Assembly (NCBI GenBank): GCA_025399215.1
Contig: MU621522.1
Span: 1 to 12,372, forward strand
Length of the DNA stretch: 12,372 bases
Reading direction: 5' to 3'
DNA from: Globomyces pollinis-pini
Lineage: Eukaryota; Chytridiomycota; Chytridiomycetes; Rhizophydiales; Globomycetaceae
Part shown: piece after piece, positions 1 through 8,708 of the stretch
How the letters are laid out: each line of letters begins with the position of its first letter
Position numbering within the stretch: position 1 is the first letter of the stretch
The notes under the pieces: generated by a model
The model's input: only the letters and a program-made list of their open reading frames with translations
What the model was told of the DNA's origin: nothing
Databases searched by the model: none
Position numbers and translations under genes: made by a program

Positions 1-1472
1 AAGAGATTTTGGATAAATACCGTCGTTTAGTGATCGGTTCCATTGTGAATGAGAAACCAGAAATTATCTGGAACAGTCCTGATAATATCAGCAAAGTTCC
101 GTATGCTGAACCATCTCACATGCAAGGGTTCCACTCTCCTTACTACAAGTATGATCAATGATCTCTCATAATTTAGTCAATCTCACAAAGATTTTAGATT
201 GGCAGTACGAAAGTTTATGAGAACTGAAATCTACAATGATGAAGTTAATAAAGATGACTTTAACCCACCGGCATCACGAGAAGTGTACCAAAAAATGGGT
301 AAAGCTGGTTTATTGGCAGCTAAAATTGGACCTGGGGTACACTTAAAGGGATATCAACAGTTAACTGGAGTTGATCCTTCCAAGTACGACTATTTCCACG
401 AATTGATTGTGCATGAAGAAATGTCTAATATCGGTTTACCTGGCTATGGAGATTCGCTCTGCAGTGGATTGTTAATTGGTCTACCTCCTGTACTTAACTT
501 TGGATCAGTTGAATTAAAGAAGCGTGTCGTGCCAGAAATTTTGAATGGTGATAAGTGTATCTGTTTGGCTATTAGTGAACCTGCCGCAGGAAGTGATGTT
601 GCTGGTATGAAAACCACAGCAGTTAAAACTCCTTGTGGAAAGTTTTATATCGTCAATGGTGTTAAAAAGGTAATTTGGACTATATAATGGTTTTAGTGGA
701 TTACTAATGGAACCTTTTCTGATTATTTTACCACTGCTGTGAGAACTGGTGATGGACCTTATGAACTCACCATGCTTCTTATTGAACGTAAACATGGTGT
801 TGAAACAAAATCTATCAAAACATCTCACAATACGACTACTGGAACTGCGTATGTTATTTTCGAAAATTGTAAAGTCCCAGTTGAAAATATCCTTGGAAAA
901 GAAGGTGGTGGTTTCCCTGTCATTATGACCAATTTCAACCACGAGCGTTGGGCTATGATTGTCTGCTACCTTGCCGCTTGTCGGTTGGTTATTGAAGAAT
1001 GTTTCAAATGGGCAAATCAACGTGAAGTATTTGGCAAAAAGTTGATTGGTCAACCTGTGATTCGAAATAAATTAGCGCATATGGTATACACTTTGAATAT
1101 AAGATTAATCTATAGGTTTCCAAATTGGAGTCTGCTCATAGTTGGTTGGAAAACATCACATATCAAATGAACAATATGAACTACAAACAGCAATCTAAGC
1201 ATTTGGCTGGACCTATAGCATTATTGAAGATGTTGACGACCAGAGTATGTCATGACATATCTGATGAAGCTGTTCAAATCTTTGGAGGTCGAGCTATCAC
1301 CAAAACTGGTATGGGAAGAATCATTGAAGGATTCCAACGTACTTATAAATTTGGTGCTATTTTAGGAGGCTCTGAAGAAATTTTGGCTGATCTGGGTATC
1401 AAGCAGGCTATGGTAAGATTAAACATCATTCATTTACTTTTTTAGCGAAACTTCCCAAATGCAAGACTTTAA
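1..1472 (+). CDS. Cytochrome b5-fused acyl-CoA dehydrogenase (5' partial, C-terminal 442 residues)
   Basis: FAD-dependent acyl-CoA dehydrogenase, expected to desaturate acyl-CoA at C2-C3 in fatty-acid or branched-chain catabolism (mitochondrial or peroxisomal; not decidable here). Exons: 1-148, 198-669, 697-1083, 1116-1412, 1446-1472; introns 49, 27, 32 and 33 nt; joined frame is open to TAA. Exon 1 (frame starts at base 3) reads EILDKYRRLVIGSI, then a linker with VPYAEPS and FHSPYY. This matches the end of a cytochrome b5 domain plus linker as in fungal b5-ACAD fusions; the haem ligands lie off the left edge. Seen in the ACAD part: AISEPAAGSDVAG (568-606, matches family signature 1), WITNG across the second splice, QIFGG, and the normal end NFPNARL. 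HERW (Glu codon 943-945) aligns with the catalytic base of long-chain and isovaleryl-CoA dehydrogenases, while the medium-chain position is Gly (LGGSEE). Family certain; chain-length preference unknown. Confidence 0.93.
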
Positions 1473-1478
1473 AATAAA
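1473..1478 (+). terminator. Candidate poly(A) signal AATAAA of the acyl-CoA dehydrogenase gene
   Basis: AATAAA begins at the base right after the TAA stop (1470-1472). If used, the 3' UTR would be only some 15-30 nt. A hexamer in AT-rich DNA is weak evidence alone; its position is what supports it. Confidence 0.4.
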
Positions 1479-1800
1479 CTTCTTCTCAATTTGAACTCCT
1501 TTGCGTTTTTCTTTAGTATAATCCACAATAAGCAGAATCCCTAGTCTTTAGATTTTCATTTCTCAGTCTGTGTCAATTTTACAGGCAAATGTTAAAATTA
1601 AAACGTCAAATGTCTCACTACATTTGGAATTGAAGTACAATGGCAGCCTTTGAGTAATCAATCGTAACAATAAGCTGCACAATCTAGTCAAGGTTCTTTA
1701 CATTAATCTGTACTTGATTGAAACCTTGTTTGTTTATATCAGTTGAAATTCAAATCCCTCAAACAAGACCGTGACTTAAATCACACGGATCATCGATACA

Positions 1801-1808
1801 TATAAATA
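1801..1808 (+). promoter_or_regulatory. TATA-like box of the CSL gene
   Basis: TATAAATA ends 32 bp before the CSL start codon at 1841. This would give a very short 5' UTR if transcription starts about 30 bp downstream of the box. The local DNA is AT-rich, so the call rests on position as well as sequence. Confidence 0.4.
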
Positions 1809-1831
1809 TACACGATCTATTCACTTCACAT

Positions 1832-1838
1832 TTCCCAC
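1832..1838 (-). promoter_or_regulatory. CSL-type binding heptamer GTGGGAA next to the CSL start codon
   Basis: The plus strand reads TTCCCAC, i.e. GTGGGAA on the minus strand, which is the core of the site bound by CSL proteins (GTG(G/A)GAA). It ends 2 bp before the ATG of the gene encoding a CSL protein. Autoregulation is inference. Heptamers of the relaxed motif also occur in coding DNA in this window, so chance is a real alternative. Confidence 0.3.
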
Positions 1839-1840
1839 CA

Positions 1841-4355
1841 ATGAATACTTTTGCTGATTTCCACGGCACGATCTTGGAAGATGAAGAGATATCTTCCCGT
1901 GAACAAAATAGTTCACAATCAGACTATCAATTTAAAAGAGATTATCAGATCGACCAAAATGTATTCTTACCGGATTTCAGCACTAATGAAATTGGAATAG
2001 ACGCCATTATTGACAAATTTGATTCCCAATTGCCTTATCCTGCCAATCAACTGTACTTTGATACATCAAACACATCTGAATCAGAAAATAGCAGATCATC
2101 AGCACACGACAGATATACACATAACCGCATTTCGGAACTGGATACAATACATGACCGACTTGATCCTACCAATTTATTTGCGTTGGATTCTTGGACTCCA
2201 ATTGAACCTGATCATTCCAGCATCACCATGTTGAATAACGATTCATTTTTTCCATACGTTGGACAGCAAAAATACCTTCAACCTCCTTCAGCTGATATTC
2301 AACAAACCTTTGAAGAATCTCGAAAGTTCAACTTAAGAATGGAAAAGGCAATCAATAATTTCAATCAAAACAGTATCTTCGAGTCACAGCAAAACCTAGA
2401 TATTATGTATAAAAATACTCCAAATCTCTTTCATGATCACGCTGTATATGGTCATACGGAAGGATTTGTTCCCGAAAATCTTTTCTCGTCACAACCAGAT
2501 GTCACAGAGGAACGATCTGAAGTGAGGTTTAGTTCTGGAGAATTTTTACTTGATGGTGTAGATTTATATGGACAGATTCATTACAATCACGAATATCCAT
2601 TTGATAAAATACAGTAAAGTAAGGAAATTAACAGGTAGTGAATTGGTTAAAAATATCATCATATACCCAAATTCCGAATTGTCTTTTACATTCTTCTATC
2701 CTAAAGTAGCACAAAAATCTTATGGGTCTGAAAAGAGGTAGAAATATCCAAATAATGAATTTAGATTTCTCACTCCACAACCATACATTTTACTGTTTGG
2801 AGAAGGATGGCCAGTCAATGTTAGAATGCAAATTTACTTGACCCCAACTAAAAAATATGCTATTCATTCAACTCCAATTCCAATGATGACCATGTACGAT
2901 TTGGCAGTCATTCGTGATCACAATAACTTGTCATTTGAACCGAAATATTCAGTTCCCACAGGAGTTGTCGCCCATCGATCAAAGCATATCTCTTTGATTC
3001 AGACTAAAACTTACCTAAATGAAATAAATCGGAAAGCTGTGACTGATGTTAAAGTTGGCCTGTTTCGTAGATTACATATATCAAAAATGAAGAAGAAGGA
3101 ATTCAACTTTTGTGTTCAATTATTTGATGAATCTACTGGGAATCAACTATGTAACATTGAATCCGAGGCTATTCGTGTACTTAGTAAACCTTCCAAGACG
3201 GCTATTAGCAAACGATCGCTCATATCTTCAATTGAATCTGGATCCTGTGTCGCACTTTTCAATAGAACTAATGCCCAAAGTGGAAGTACACGTTACTTGG
3301 GACTGCCAATTGAAACCGAAATAAACTCCTTTAGCTTGAAAGATTTTGGTAAATACTATATATTATAATTCCATAGAGTGGGATTCTTTTAGAATTTGGT
3401 ATTATGAAGATATCAAAAGCAATCTTGCAAAATGTCATATCAATTTTGAAACTATTACCAATTCTTCTACCACTATGATTCGTCTACATGATTATCAAAT
3501 ACATTGCTTGGATGAATTAAAGACTCTCCACCAGACTGATCGAAAGCAATTGCATTTTGGAGGTAAGAAATCTCATGTACCACCACTTTTGAATCAATCA
3601 TTCGATACAATCCAAATCACAGTTAAAGTGTACTAATTTATAGATATGGTGGTATTTCAACACCATGAAACTGGACATTTGTCGGTACCATTTATTCTGC
3701 GAAGGATCAAGGATGGGCAAAACAAACCAACTAAAAAATTCCTGGTTTCTAGAAAATCACAAGATCGTGGTATACCAGTTTCTCAATTACATAAGGCTGC
3801 ATTGCAGTTGAAGTATTTCCCATCGTACTATCTTTCATCTTCATTGAAAAGTGACTGTTCAACTGTGGTATACTGTACCAAGACCAGCGATGGGGTCTCC
3901 AATTCACCAAAATTCGCATTAACATCGGACGGCATGATTGATGACGAAAGTTTCGATGAAATACCCGAACTATGTAACTGGTCTATTGTGGGAATAGGTA
4001 ATCATATATGATGTTACTAACTCTAGATCATTCTGAACAATCCTTCTATATCAGGCCCAATACCCAAACGTTGATCAACTGTTTTCCAAGAGTATCACAG
4101 CTTAAATTTCAAAATTCTAAAACACTTATTTTTCAAGGTCAAGATTTTTTGGGCGATATATGGGTATTCTTTGGTGCAATACCGTGTCAATCTGTCACCA
4201 TGAAATCGGAAAAATGCTTTATGGTTGAAATTCTCAAAGAGTTTCAAACGTTTCCTGTACATGAATGTAACACCGAGAAAGTCCCGGTTTTTATTGTCGT
4301 GAATGGTGAAATTGTCTTTCGTACTGGCCTTCATATTTTTATTGGTAAATTTTGA
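1841..4355 (+). CDS. CSL (CBF1/RBP-J/Su(H)/LAG-1) family transcription factor, 774 aa
   Basis: Sequence-specific nuclear DNA-binding protein of the CSL family. Exons: 1841-2613, 2639-2737, 2765-3348, 3377-3562, 3644-3997, 4027-4355; introns 25, 27, 28, 81 and 29 nt; the sum is 2325 nt, exactly in frame. Residues 1-257 are a polar, Ser/Asn/Gln/Asp-rich extension with no recognised domain. The Rel-like N-terminal domain begins near 258 and carries VAQKSYGSEKRF (281-292) and SKPSK (431-435), matching DNA-contact segments of metazoan CSL. The beta-trefoil domain has VALFNR and GSTRYL (453-469), LHFGDMVV rebuilt across the 81-nt intron, and VSQLHKAALQLK (593-604). An IPT/TIG domain fills about 690-770. 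Relative to metazoan CSL there is a long insert after FGEGW (from about residue 307), typical of fungal members. The last intron could be missed: splicing 4345-4369 would change the last residues and end at 4386. Fungi lack Notch, so the co-regulators are unknown. Confidence 0.95.
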
Positions 4356-4396
4356 ATATAGTTTATTAGCGATGACTGCGTTGTGAGAAGAATATT

Positions 4397-4402
4397 TTTA
4401 TT
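4397..4402 (-). terminator. Candidate poly(A) signal of the Lyc1-like gene
   Basis: AATAAA on the minus strand (TTTATT on plus) lies 27 nt past the TAG stop at 4431-4429, in the 73-bp space between two convergent genes. The spacing fits a eukaryotic poly(A) hexamer. No clear hexamer is seen for the convergent CSL gene. Confidence 0.45.
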
Positions 4403-4428
4403 GATCAGAGTTGTTGAAATATTTTAAA

Positions 4429-5445
4429 CTAAACCCAAGCATACTTTTCATTTCTGACCCACTCCAATTCGGAATCTTCCTGTCCCCAGACAGCCAAACT
4501 ACTTAACGAATCCGTACGATCAATGACGTGAAAATGTTTCGATATGCTAGAAGCAGCATTGACCAAGTCTTCAGACGGATTCCAAATCTCTACTTTCTCT
4601 AAACCAAACTTCAATGCCTCCGAAATAGCAGAAAGCAGTAACATTTTCGAATTTGCTGAGGTGCATTGAATCATGGTGATATATAAGATGCCCTCTTTGA
4701 AACTATGAGACCATGTTAGATACCCATCGTTCGATGACGTTGCAATACCAATGGACTTTATTTGATCTTCGCGTTTATATTTTCCAACTCTTGAGTAAAA
4801 TAACCCACGATTGAATAGCCATTCTAATTCGTTTACGGTTGGGATTATAGCAAATCTGGGTTTGTCAAGGCTCTTAAATTGGTTTAAGAACTGACTTTCT
4901 TCATCTTCAATTAACTTCCTAGCGGTATCAACTGTTAATGGAATTATAGAAGAGACTTCAAAAGAAGGTATTGTATTTAACTGATCCAAAACTAGTGATT
5001 TGGAAGGATGAACTTTCCAGCCTAGGTTTGCATAAAAATCCCTCCCAATGTCAGAGTATAAAGTTGAAGCAACGGAATCTTTGAATGATTTCAACGTATT
5101 TTGTAATAATTTCATCATTTCTGATGCATATCCTTTTCGACGATGTTGAGTTGGAGTGTATACGGATCCAATTGCAAAACAGAAACCTTTTACTATACCA
5201 TCATTAGTTGATAGCAAGCATGGTATTCTATAAGTTTCACATGATGAGAGTATATCTTCAGGTGAATCAGAATCTACCAAAAACCAAGATATCAATGACT
5301 CTTTACTGAACTTGGATGATGCAAGATATGATTCTCTTTCAAAGTATTCTTCAAGCGTTAAAGATGGTGCTCCCCATGCACTGTAGTTAGATTCCAGTGC
5401 TTTTTGTATTAACTTTGGATTTTTTGACTGAATTAACGATTTCAT
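4429..5445 (-). CDS. Lyc1-like GNAT-family N-acetyltransferase, 338 aa
   Basis: Predicted acetyl-CoA-dependent N-acetyltransferase related to fungal Lyc1, known in Yarrowia as an N6-acetyltransferase acting on free lysine. The substrate here is inferred from family only. The GNAT acetyl-CoA-binding motif A is visible: a beta strand FCFAIGSVYT followed by QHRRKGYA (residues 100-107), then a helix. A second family block, SDIGRDFYANLGWKV (131-145), is characteristic of Lyc1-like proteins. The C-terminal half has a second, weaker GNAT-like fold region without obvious motifs. Start: the in-frame ATG at 5445-5443 (A at -3). The frame stays open upstream only through a TTG, which is not a usual start in a nuclear gene. 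Stop is TAG. The gene has no intron, unlike its four neighbours. It lies 78 bp downstream of the LRR gene on the same strand and converges on the CSL gene. Confidence 0.85.
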   Translation of the reverse strand: MKSLIQSKNPKLIQKALESNYSAWGAPSLTLEEYFERESYLASSKFSKESLISWFLVDSDSPEDILSSCETYRIPCLLSTNDGIVKGFCFAIGSVYTPTQHRRKGYASEMMKLLQNTLKSFKDSVASTLYSDIGRDFYANLGWKVHPSKSLVLDQLNTIPSFEVSSIIPLTVDTARKLIEDEESQFLNQFKSLDKPRFAIIPTVNELEWLFNRGLFYSRVGKYKREDQIKSIGIATSSNDGYLTWSHSFKEGILYITMIQCTSANSKMLLLSAISEALKFGLEKVEIWNPSEDLVNAASSISKHFHVIDRTDSLSSLAVWGQEDSELEWVRNEKYAWV

Positions 5446-5487
5446 TATTTTTAAGGACAAGAAACACAAGACTAATTTTTGACTGGT

Positions 5488-5493
5488 TTTATT
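5488..5493 (-). terminator. Candidate poly(A) signal of the LRR gene
   Basis: AATAAA on the minus strand lies 30 nt past the LRR gene stop (TAA, 5526-5524) and 42 nt before the Lyc1-like start codon. The whole gap between these two same-strand genes is 78 bp, so the 3' UTR of one and the promoter of the other must share it. Confidence 0.45.
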
Positions 5494-5523
5494 TAGTTTG
5501 ACCTTTTAGTGAATACATTGATA

Positions 5524-8500
5524 TTATAGACAAAAAATGAGCTGCAAAGATAAAGCAAGAAGGACACTAGTCCAAATACTATTTGCTGTGGCCTTGCTGA
5601 AAACCATCACAGACTTCGTCGTTTTCGGGAGATTTGTCTTGTCTGTTGAAGTTACTAATAGAGTGTGTATGTGTGTGTTATCGTTACTTGTTTCTTGTGC
5701 AATTGAAGCAATTGTAATACTTGAGACAACTGACTCGGGCGATCCAGATGGTTCATCAGAGTCAGATGATGTTGCTTGTGGGATGGGAGTATCTCCTGTA
5801 ATGAACCCACTTTTATCCTCCGATCCCATACCAATGGTTGAGACCAACGGAATGGTCGAATAGGAGATGCTGAATGATGAATGTTCATTGATCATGTTCA
5901 TTTCTGATATAGAAGAGCCATTACAATTGCTAAACCATTTAGAATTGCATACAACTGGAATTGAATTTTCAGAATTAGAGCAGAAGTCGTTGTTGAATAC
6001 TTGACACGATTTGAGTTCCGAATAACCTAGGTTGCTCACAGAGTTAACAAATAGTCCACTTAATTCGTTCCATTTTAGTAGCCTAGTGTTAAAATGATTC
6101 TAATAGTGACTTACAGATACTCTAAATATGGCAATGTCGATAAATTTGGTAGTTCTCCATTCAGTTTGTTTCCTTCCAGATTACTGACACATTAGAAAAA
6201 GTATCTTACAGATAGACCAAATTATTTAAATTGGTAAACGTTTGTGGAATAGGACCAGTTAATTCATTACCATCAAACGACCTTGAAAATGAGCATAATA
6301 GTGTTTACATGACTTTCAGATACGTTAAATTCCCCAAACGAGGATCAAGTAACCCATTCAATCCACTTTTAGACCAATAACTAAGAGTTAAACTTTGGTT
6401 GTTACAGTCCATCTATTCGATTATGGTTGCATGTGAGACGTGGATCTAAAGTATCACAGCAGGTGTACGAGTCAGGAGCGGAATCTAAATCTCCACCGGC
6501 TGTCAACCAGCTTTCATAGTATATCTGACAGTCAGATAATGGAGTGTATTGGGGATAGAATGATTCATTACCACCGCATAGTTCAGGAATGGTGTTATTT
6601 TCGTTAAATTGCAGGAAATTTCCAGCCTGAATAGAGCATGATGAGAGACTACCATAGTAAGGAGGTTGATTGATCGGGTTTGTAAACAATCCGGTCAATC
6701 GATTAAAAGATAAATTACTAGAATTATAAAACCTATTAATACATAATTTTTAGCCGTTGTAGCAAATGTAATTGAGGAATATCACCTTCAAATTTGTTAT
6801 TCTGAAGGTAGCTAGTGGTTAGTTGATTCAGCTTTACAGGAATTGAAGCTTTGTCAAGTTAGATATCTCTGGGGGAATTATTCCATTAAGTTTGTTTCCA
6901 CTTAAGTTACTACTGTTAAGGAAAACAGAATTACATTGATTTTAGGTGACTGAGACTCCCGATACTACTATCAAACGTTCCAGTCAACAACTTCTCAGAC
7001 CAATTGCTACCATTATTAAAAGAAAATTACATTTCAATTACTCGACCATGTTTGCATTTAATTCCACTATCGAGTTTATCACAACAAACATCGATATCCG
7101 GTGCTATCTTATCACTTCCGTTCATTTCCTTCCATAATTTACTCATCACCTGGCAATCTTTTTCAGCTGTATCTTCAGCATAGAAATATTCATTGCCACC
7201 GCAAGCAAGTGGGATTGAATTCTCCTCATCAAATTTTAGAAAATTCTGGTTATATATCTCGCATTGAACCAGAATTTGAAATCCGGGATCTGCGTTGGGA
7301 TTACGAAATACTCCAGTAAAGTCATTGTAATCCAGAAATCTACGATTATTGAAATTCTTCACCATACAAATACTTCAATTTTTTCAATTGATACATATTT
7401 CCAATATCTCCAGTCAAAAGATTTGATTCCAAATTTCTTTTTGCCATTAGTTGAAATATGAGAATTACAAATACTCCAGTTCAGTCAGAAGACTAATGTC
7501 ATCTGGTACAACACCCGTCAGCGAATTTTCCTCTAAGGCTCTAAAGTTGTTATAATTCGTATTATTACAAAGTATTCAAGTTTTGTAGGTTGAATAACTC
7601 TTTTGATATGTTACCCTTCAGTTCTGATCTAAACCAATAACTACCAGATGTTAAATACATTAATAAACATTTTTGTGATCTTTCCATTTCGACATTCAAT
7701 TCTGCTATCTCCGGATAAACAGCAAAGTCTTGAATCTGGTGCGGTCATCTGGTTTCCATTCATCTCTAACCAACTAGTTCTTAGATTAACACAGTCTGTA
7801 GATTTTGCATCAACCGAATAAAACATTTCATTTCCACCACAACCTTCTGGTATTATATTATCATCGTCATATTTGATAAAGTTGCCAATTTGAATTTTAC
7901 AATCTGACAATGAATGGAATTGAATGTCTTTTTTTGGATTAATAAACAGTCCATTTAAGTTATTGTATTCAAGATATCTGCAATTATTTAATGTTGCAGA
8001 TTAATTACAGTGATGTAAGGTTTAATTTTGTCAAGTTTGGAATGCTTCCTTCCAAATTGTTTCTGTCCAAATGGCTATACCAATTAGAAATAAAAGATCT
8101 AACATCACAGTCAAACTAGTCATAGTCTCTAGATACGTTGGTATTACACCATTAATCCCGTTATTGTCCAACTTCCTATATAAAGTTAACTAGATACACT
8201 ATACAAAACAGTTAAATTTGTAAAATAGTTAAAATGATTCGGTATGGATCCTGATAAACTTTGATCGGACCAATTGCTATATTTGGTCAATTCTAAAGAT
8301 AGCTAATTTACATCTCCGTGATATTTCCTTCAATACATTTAATTCGATCAAATTTATCGTCACAGCAGGATTCAACTTTAGGTATCAATATTGGGTTTCC
8401 ATTTAGTTGTAACCACGCTTGCCTAAGTATTTCACAACTGTCAGTCATACAGTTTGGATGAGACGCGTTTAAAGAGAAAACAATATTTACACAGTATTTG

Positions 8501-8539
8501 AAATTCAAATGGCTAGATGTTCTGGTAATACAATTGCAT
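5524..8539 (-). CDS. Secreted modular leucine-rich-repeat surface protein with GPI-type tail, about 848 aa
   Basis: Predicted extracellular protein; ligand unknown. Exons, in gene order: 8512-8312, 8276-8205, 8175-8104, 8074-8009, 7977-7669, 7640-7569, 7540-7469, 7436-7368, 7339-7031, 7006-6935, 6909-6838, 6811-6743, 6717-6406, 6380-6309, 6281-6210, 6183-6115, 6082-5524. The 16 introns are 24-35 nt, all phase 2. Each of four modules has a Cys-rich N-cap (pattern DC, W, CC, C; CC replaces spaced Cys), then LRRs of about 24 residues with GxIP-like turns (GSIPNHF, GIIPPEI, GPIPQTF). The modules are joined by a Cys-containing island (GLFxNP ... GNFLKF ... IP ... CGGNE.FY). After a degenerate last island come about 100 Ser/Thr-rich residues and a hydrophobic end, SVLLALSLQLIFCL, with no cytoplasmic part, fitting a GPI signal. 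The 5' end is uncertain: ATG 8539 needs a 19-nt intron (8531-8513) and gives a short, weak signal peptide. The rest of the exon model is firm. Confidence 0.85.
5550..5920 (-). other. Ser/Thr-rich stalk and GPI-anchor-type C-terminus of the LRR protein
   Basis: The translated stretch is dominated by Ser and Thr with scattered Pro and Asp/Glu, as in O-glycosylated fungal wall-protein stalks. It ends in a small-residue cluster (ATAN) followed by a hydrophobic tail that runs to the stop at 5524. A short CA/TG run (near 5662-5677 on plus) sits in the stalk-coding DNA and could change length by slippage. The cleavage site was not computed. Confidence 0.6.
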
Positions 8540-8708
8540 TATTCTTCTATCAGTGTTCACATTCTTAAGAGTTGAGGTTTTAATGGTTTGCTCTATAAAA
8601 TATTGCACGATAAACGCAATCAAACGAAAATGCAGTTATGAACTTACTATTTGAAATACAACAAAACTGTACTCTTGGTTAAGATGATACTTGTAATAAA
8701 GTCCGAAC
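8540..8708. promoter_or_regulatory. Divergent promoter region between the LRR and kinesin-5 genes
   Basis: About 170 bp separate the candidate LRR start (8539, minus) from the kinesin ATG (8709, plus). It includes TATAAAA at 8594-8600, about 109 bp before the kinesin ATG; the same AT-rich patch is about 55 bp before the LRR ATG on the other strand. Both genes must be driven from here or from within each other. No other site is recognised. Confidence 0.4.

Larger units (their letters stand above)
1473..1840. other. Intergenic region between the acyl-CoA dehydrogenase and CSL genes
   Basis: This is the longest stretch without a gene (368 bp). I see no ORF with a recognisable product and no tRNA-like fold. 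It holds the 3' end signals of the upstream gene and the promoter of the CSL gene: a TATA-like box at 1801-1808 and a CSL-type heptamer at 1832-1838. A weak 7-bp inverted repeat (1689-1695 with 1722-1728, 26-nt gap) is within chance. Confidence 0.7.

Noticed and set aside
514..1053. 179-codon open frame on the minus strand
   Set aside because: It lies antisense over conserved acyl-CoA dehydrogenase exons, shows no recognisable domain, and runs across a real intron; a shadow frame.
1689..1728. CAAGGTT / AACCTTG inverted repeat in the first intergenic region
   Set aside because: Seven-base arms with a 26-nt gap are expected by chance.
4345..4369. Possible extra 25-nt intron at the end of the CSL gene
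   Set aside because: Its size and borders fit, but it only swaps the last few residues and extends the stop to 4386; the homology at the IPT end is too weak to decide, so the simpler stop at 4355 was kept.
3987..4389. Further CSL-like heptamers (GTGGGAA near 3988, GTGAGAA at 4383-4389, and TTCTCAC near 2766)
   Set aside because: Two lie in coding sequence and one in a convergent gap; they show the background rate of the motif.
5445..5469. Eight extra N-terminal residues on the acetyltransferase
   Set aside because: They require a TTG start; the ATG at 5445 has a good context and fits the family.
5537..5863. 108-codon plus-strand frame with a hydrophobic start
   Set aside because: It is the reverse of the Ser/Thr stalk and GPI tail of the LRR gene; the minus strand has the coherent protein. 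Other plus-strand frames at 7101-7461 are shadows for the same reason.
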